DNA from: Filimonas lacunae
Lineage (GTDB): Bacteria; Bacteroidota; Bacteroidia; Chitinophagales; Chitinophagaceae
DNA: 64,000 bases
NCBI RefSeq assembly: GCF_002355595.1
Contig: NZ_AP017422.1
Coordinates: 4,092,001 to 4,156,000, forward strand
Direction: 5' to 3'
Positions within the stretch are counted from its first letter, which is position 1, and each line of letters opens with the position of its first letter. The notes beneath the pieces are model-generated. The model saw nothing but the letters and a program-made list of their open reading frames with translations. It ran no database searches and was not told the DNA's origin. A program made the translations under genes and the position numbers. This document shows, piece after piece, positions 62,990 through 64,000 of this stretch.

Positions 62990-63409
62990 TTATTTCTTCT
63001 TTTCTCCCAAAAGCTTTTCTAGTAAGATAATCTTGTCTCGTTCACTTTTCAATAAAGCTTCGTATAATTTTTTATTTTCCTCTATAGCCTCTATGTACTT
63101 ATCCATAGGATTAAACGTACAGTTAAAATAATCGCGGCCAAAGTGAGTAGAGTTTGCAGTAGCCCCTTCATAATTATGCTGAATATTATAAATAGCCGCC
63201 TCCTCATTAAAGTTCTTAATCGCATCTACCGGCACCTTTAGCGTCTTTGCAATCAACTCCAACTGTTCCGGTTCAATGGTTTCTTTGGTTTCTAATAAAG
63301 AAACACTCTGCTGGCTGATATTGAGGGCATCAGCCAATACATCCTGTTTAACATGCAAGATTTCTCTAAGGCGTTTTACCGCGCGTCCTTGGTGTACTTT
63401 TTCAGGCAT
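62990..63409 (-). CDS. XRE family protein with C-terminal coiled coil
   Basis: A 139-residue protein with an XRE HTH at about residues 10-65 (VLADALNISQQSVSLLETKE) and a charged coiled-coil tail (KLYEALLKSERDKIILLEKLL). The start at 63409 is the ATG closest to the HTH; the frame extends to 63430. It has its own terminator and is separate from the defence operon. Role unknown; its linker (NYEGATANSTHFG) is not a domain I know. Confidence 0.82.
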   Translation of the reverse strand: MPEKVHQGRAVKRLREILHVKQDVLADALNISQQSVSLLETKETIEPEQLELIAKTLKVPVDAIKNFNEEAAIYNIQHNYEGATANSTHFGRDYFNCTFNPMDKYIEAIEENKKLYEALLKSERDKIILLEKLLGEKKK

Positions 63410-63683
63410 ACTGGTAATTGTCATAGTCACAAAGATATTGAAAACTAATAATTTGGTATCCTACTTCATCCGGGCTGGTTAGATACCAAGGGTTATTCCC
63501 GGTTAACTATTCGGTAAAATACAACTAATTTTTGTTAACGCACAGGCTTGCTTAGTGGGGTACGGTTCCCGGGGATGGTAATTTACCACACGAATCAGGT
63601 ATCAAACAGCCGCCAGTAGTGCAATACTCTACCGGAGCTATTATGGACAACCATCTCCCTTAACACCATTAAACTAGCCAGTT

Positions 63684-64000
63684 ATGCCAATCTCATTTGA
63701 AAACAACACTATTGCCACATTTTCCACGGCTGCGCCAGCCCCGAAAAGTGCCCCCCAGACTATAGAACTGTTCCTCGGTATATTTGCCCATGAACTACGC
63801 ACACAGGTAGCCGGCACTGTCCAGGTTTGCCGGTATATCCGCGAAGGCAGCAAGTCGGAAGCCTTCTTTCAGGCGCTGGAAACGACAACCCTTGATACCC
63901 TACATATATTGGACAATATGCTTGCTACCGTAAAATTCCATAACGGTAAACTGGATATTACACCTGCCTACTGCCAGATTGATTTCCGGTCATGGATAAC
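63684..64000 (+). CDS. Sensor histidine kinase, N-terminal part (cut by window end)
   Basis: The frame is open from the ATG at 63684 to the window edge (105 codons). It contains a HisKA phosphoacceptor box, FLGIFAHELRTQVAG, about 40 residues from the start, followed by the second dimerisation helix. There is no sensor or membrane segment before it, so this would be a soluble kinase. The ATPase domain should follow beyond the window. The 253 bp between 63430 and 63684 holds nothing I can identify. Confidence 0.75.
   Translation, partial: MPISFENNTIATFSTAAPAPKSAPQTIELFLGIFAHELRTQVAGTVQVCRYIREGSKSEAFFQALETTTLDTLHILDNMLATVKFHNGKLDITPAYCQIDFRSWI

Noticed and set aside
63431-63683. Full tRNA gene or second attachment site at the right side of the island
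   Set aside because: No cloverleaf and no copy of the TTCCTGTTCTGGGCACCA end was found here.

Overview
The window looks like a chromosomal segment from a Chitinophagaceae-type member of the Bacteroidota (Chitinophaga/Filimonas/Niastella-like). This is inferred from three SusC/SusD pairs, a hybrid two-component regulator, ECF sigma/FecR pairs, DUF4369-TlpA thioredoxins and candidate TAnnTTTG-type -7 boxes. No taxonomic marker gene is present, so the assignment is an inference.

Layout. 1-690: a non-coding, degenerate but strictly phased 21-bp repeat array that runs off the left edge. 726-2589: a short-chain dehydrogenase and an AraC regulator. 2697-15743 (minus): a compact pectin-utilisation locus of SusC, SusD, a hybrid sensor/AraC regulator (HTCS), a GH28 polygalacturonase and a pectin methylesterase with a ricin-type lectin domain. 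16106-17071: a short orphan histidine kinase. 17126-38033: two back-to-back ECF sigma/FecR/SusC/SusD loci transcribed away from a shared 182-bp divergent region. Each ends in TlpA-like thioredoxin proteins; the left arm also carries a DUF1735-type lipoprotein and a trypsin-like protease. 38129-42026 (minus): prpB-prpC-prpD of the methylcitrate cycle, preceded by a clear cobalamin riboswitch and promoter, so B12 probably shuts off this B12-independent propionate route. 42168-49336: two lipoproteins, TM2 and DUF2752 proteins, an SDR/TetR pair with a palindromic operator, a TlpA-like thioredoxin, and a divergent HxlR/Old Yellow Enzyme pair around a palindrome.

49446-52544: an IS21-family element (49530-52177, 7-bp target duplication CAATGAT) splits a carboxymuconolactone-decarboxylase-like gene; both halves remain and rejoin in frame when the insertion is removed. 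An AraC regulator follows.

53535-62940: an AT-rich island begins at a 19-nt tRNA 3'-end remnant (probable attachment site). It carries a tightly packed minus-strand operon: XRE regulator, PLD-SNF2 helicase, Eco57I-like adenine methyltransferase and RecF-like ATPase with a DUF4145-like tail. This is a probable helicase-methylase-ATPase phage-defence system and the strongest candidate for an under-described system here. The window ends with a second XRE regulator and the start of a histidine kinase cut off by the right edge.
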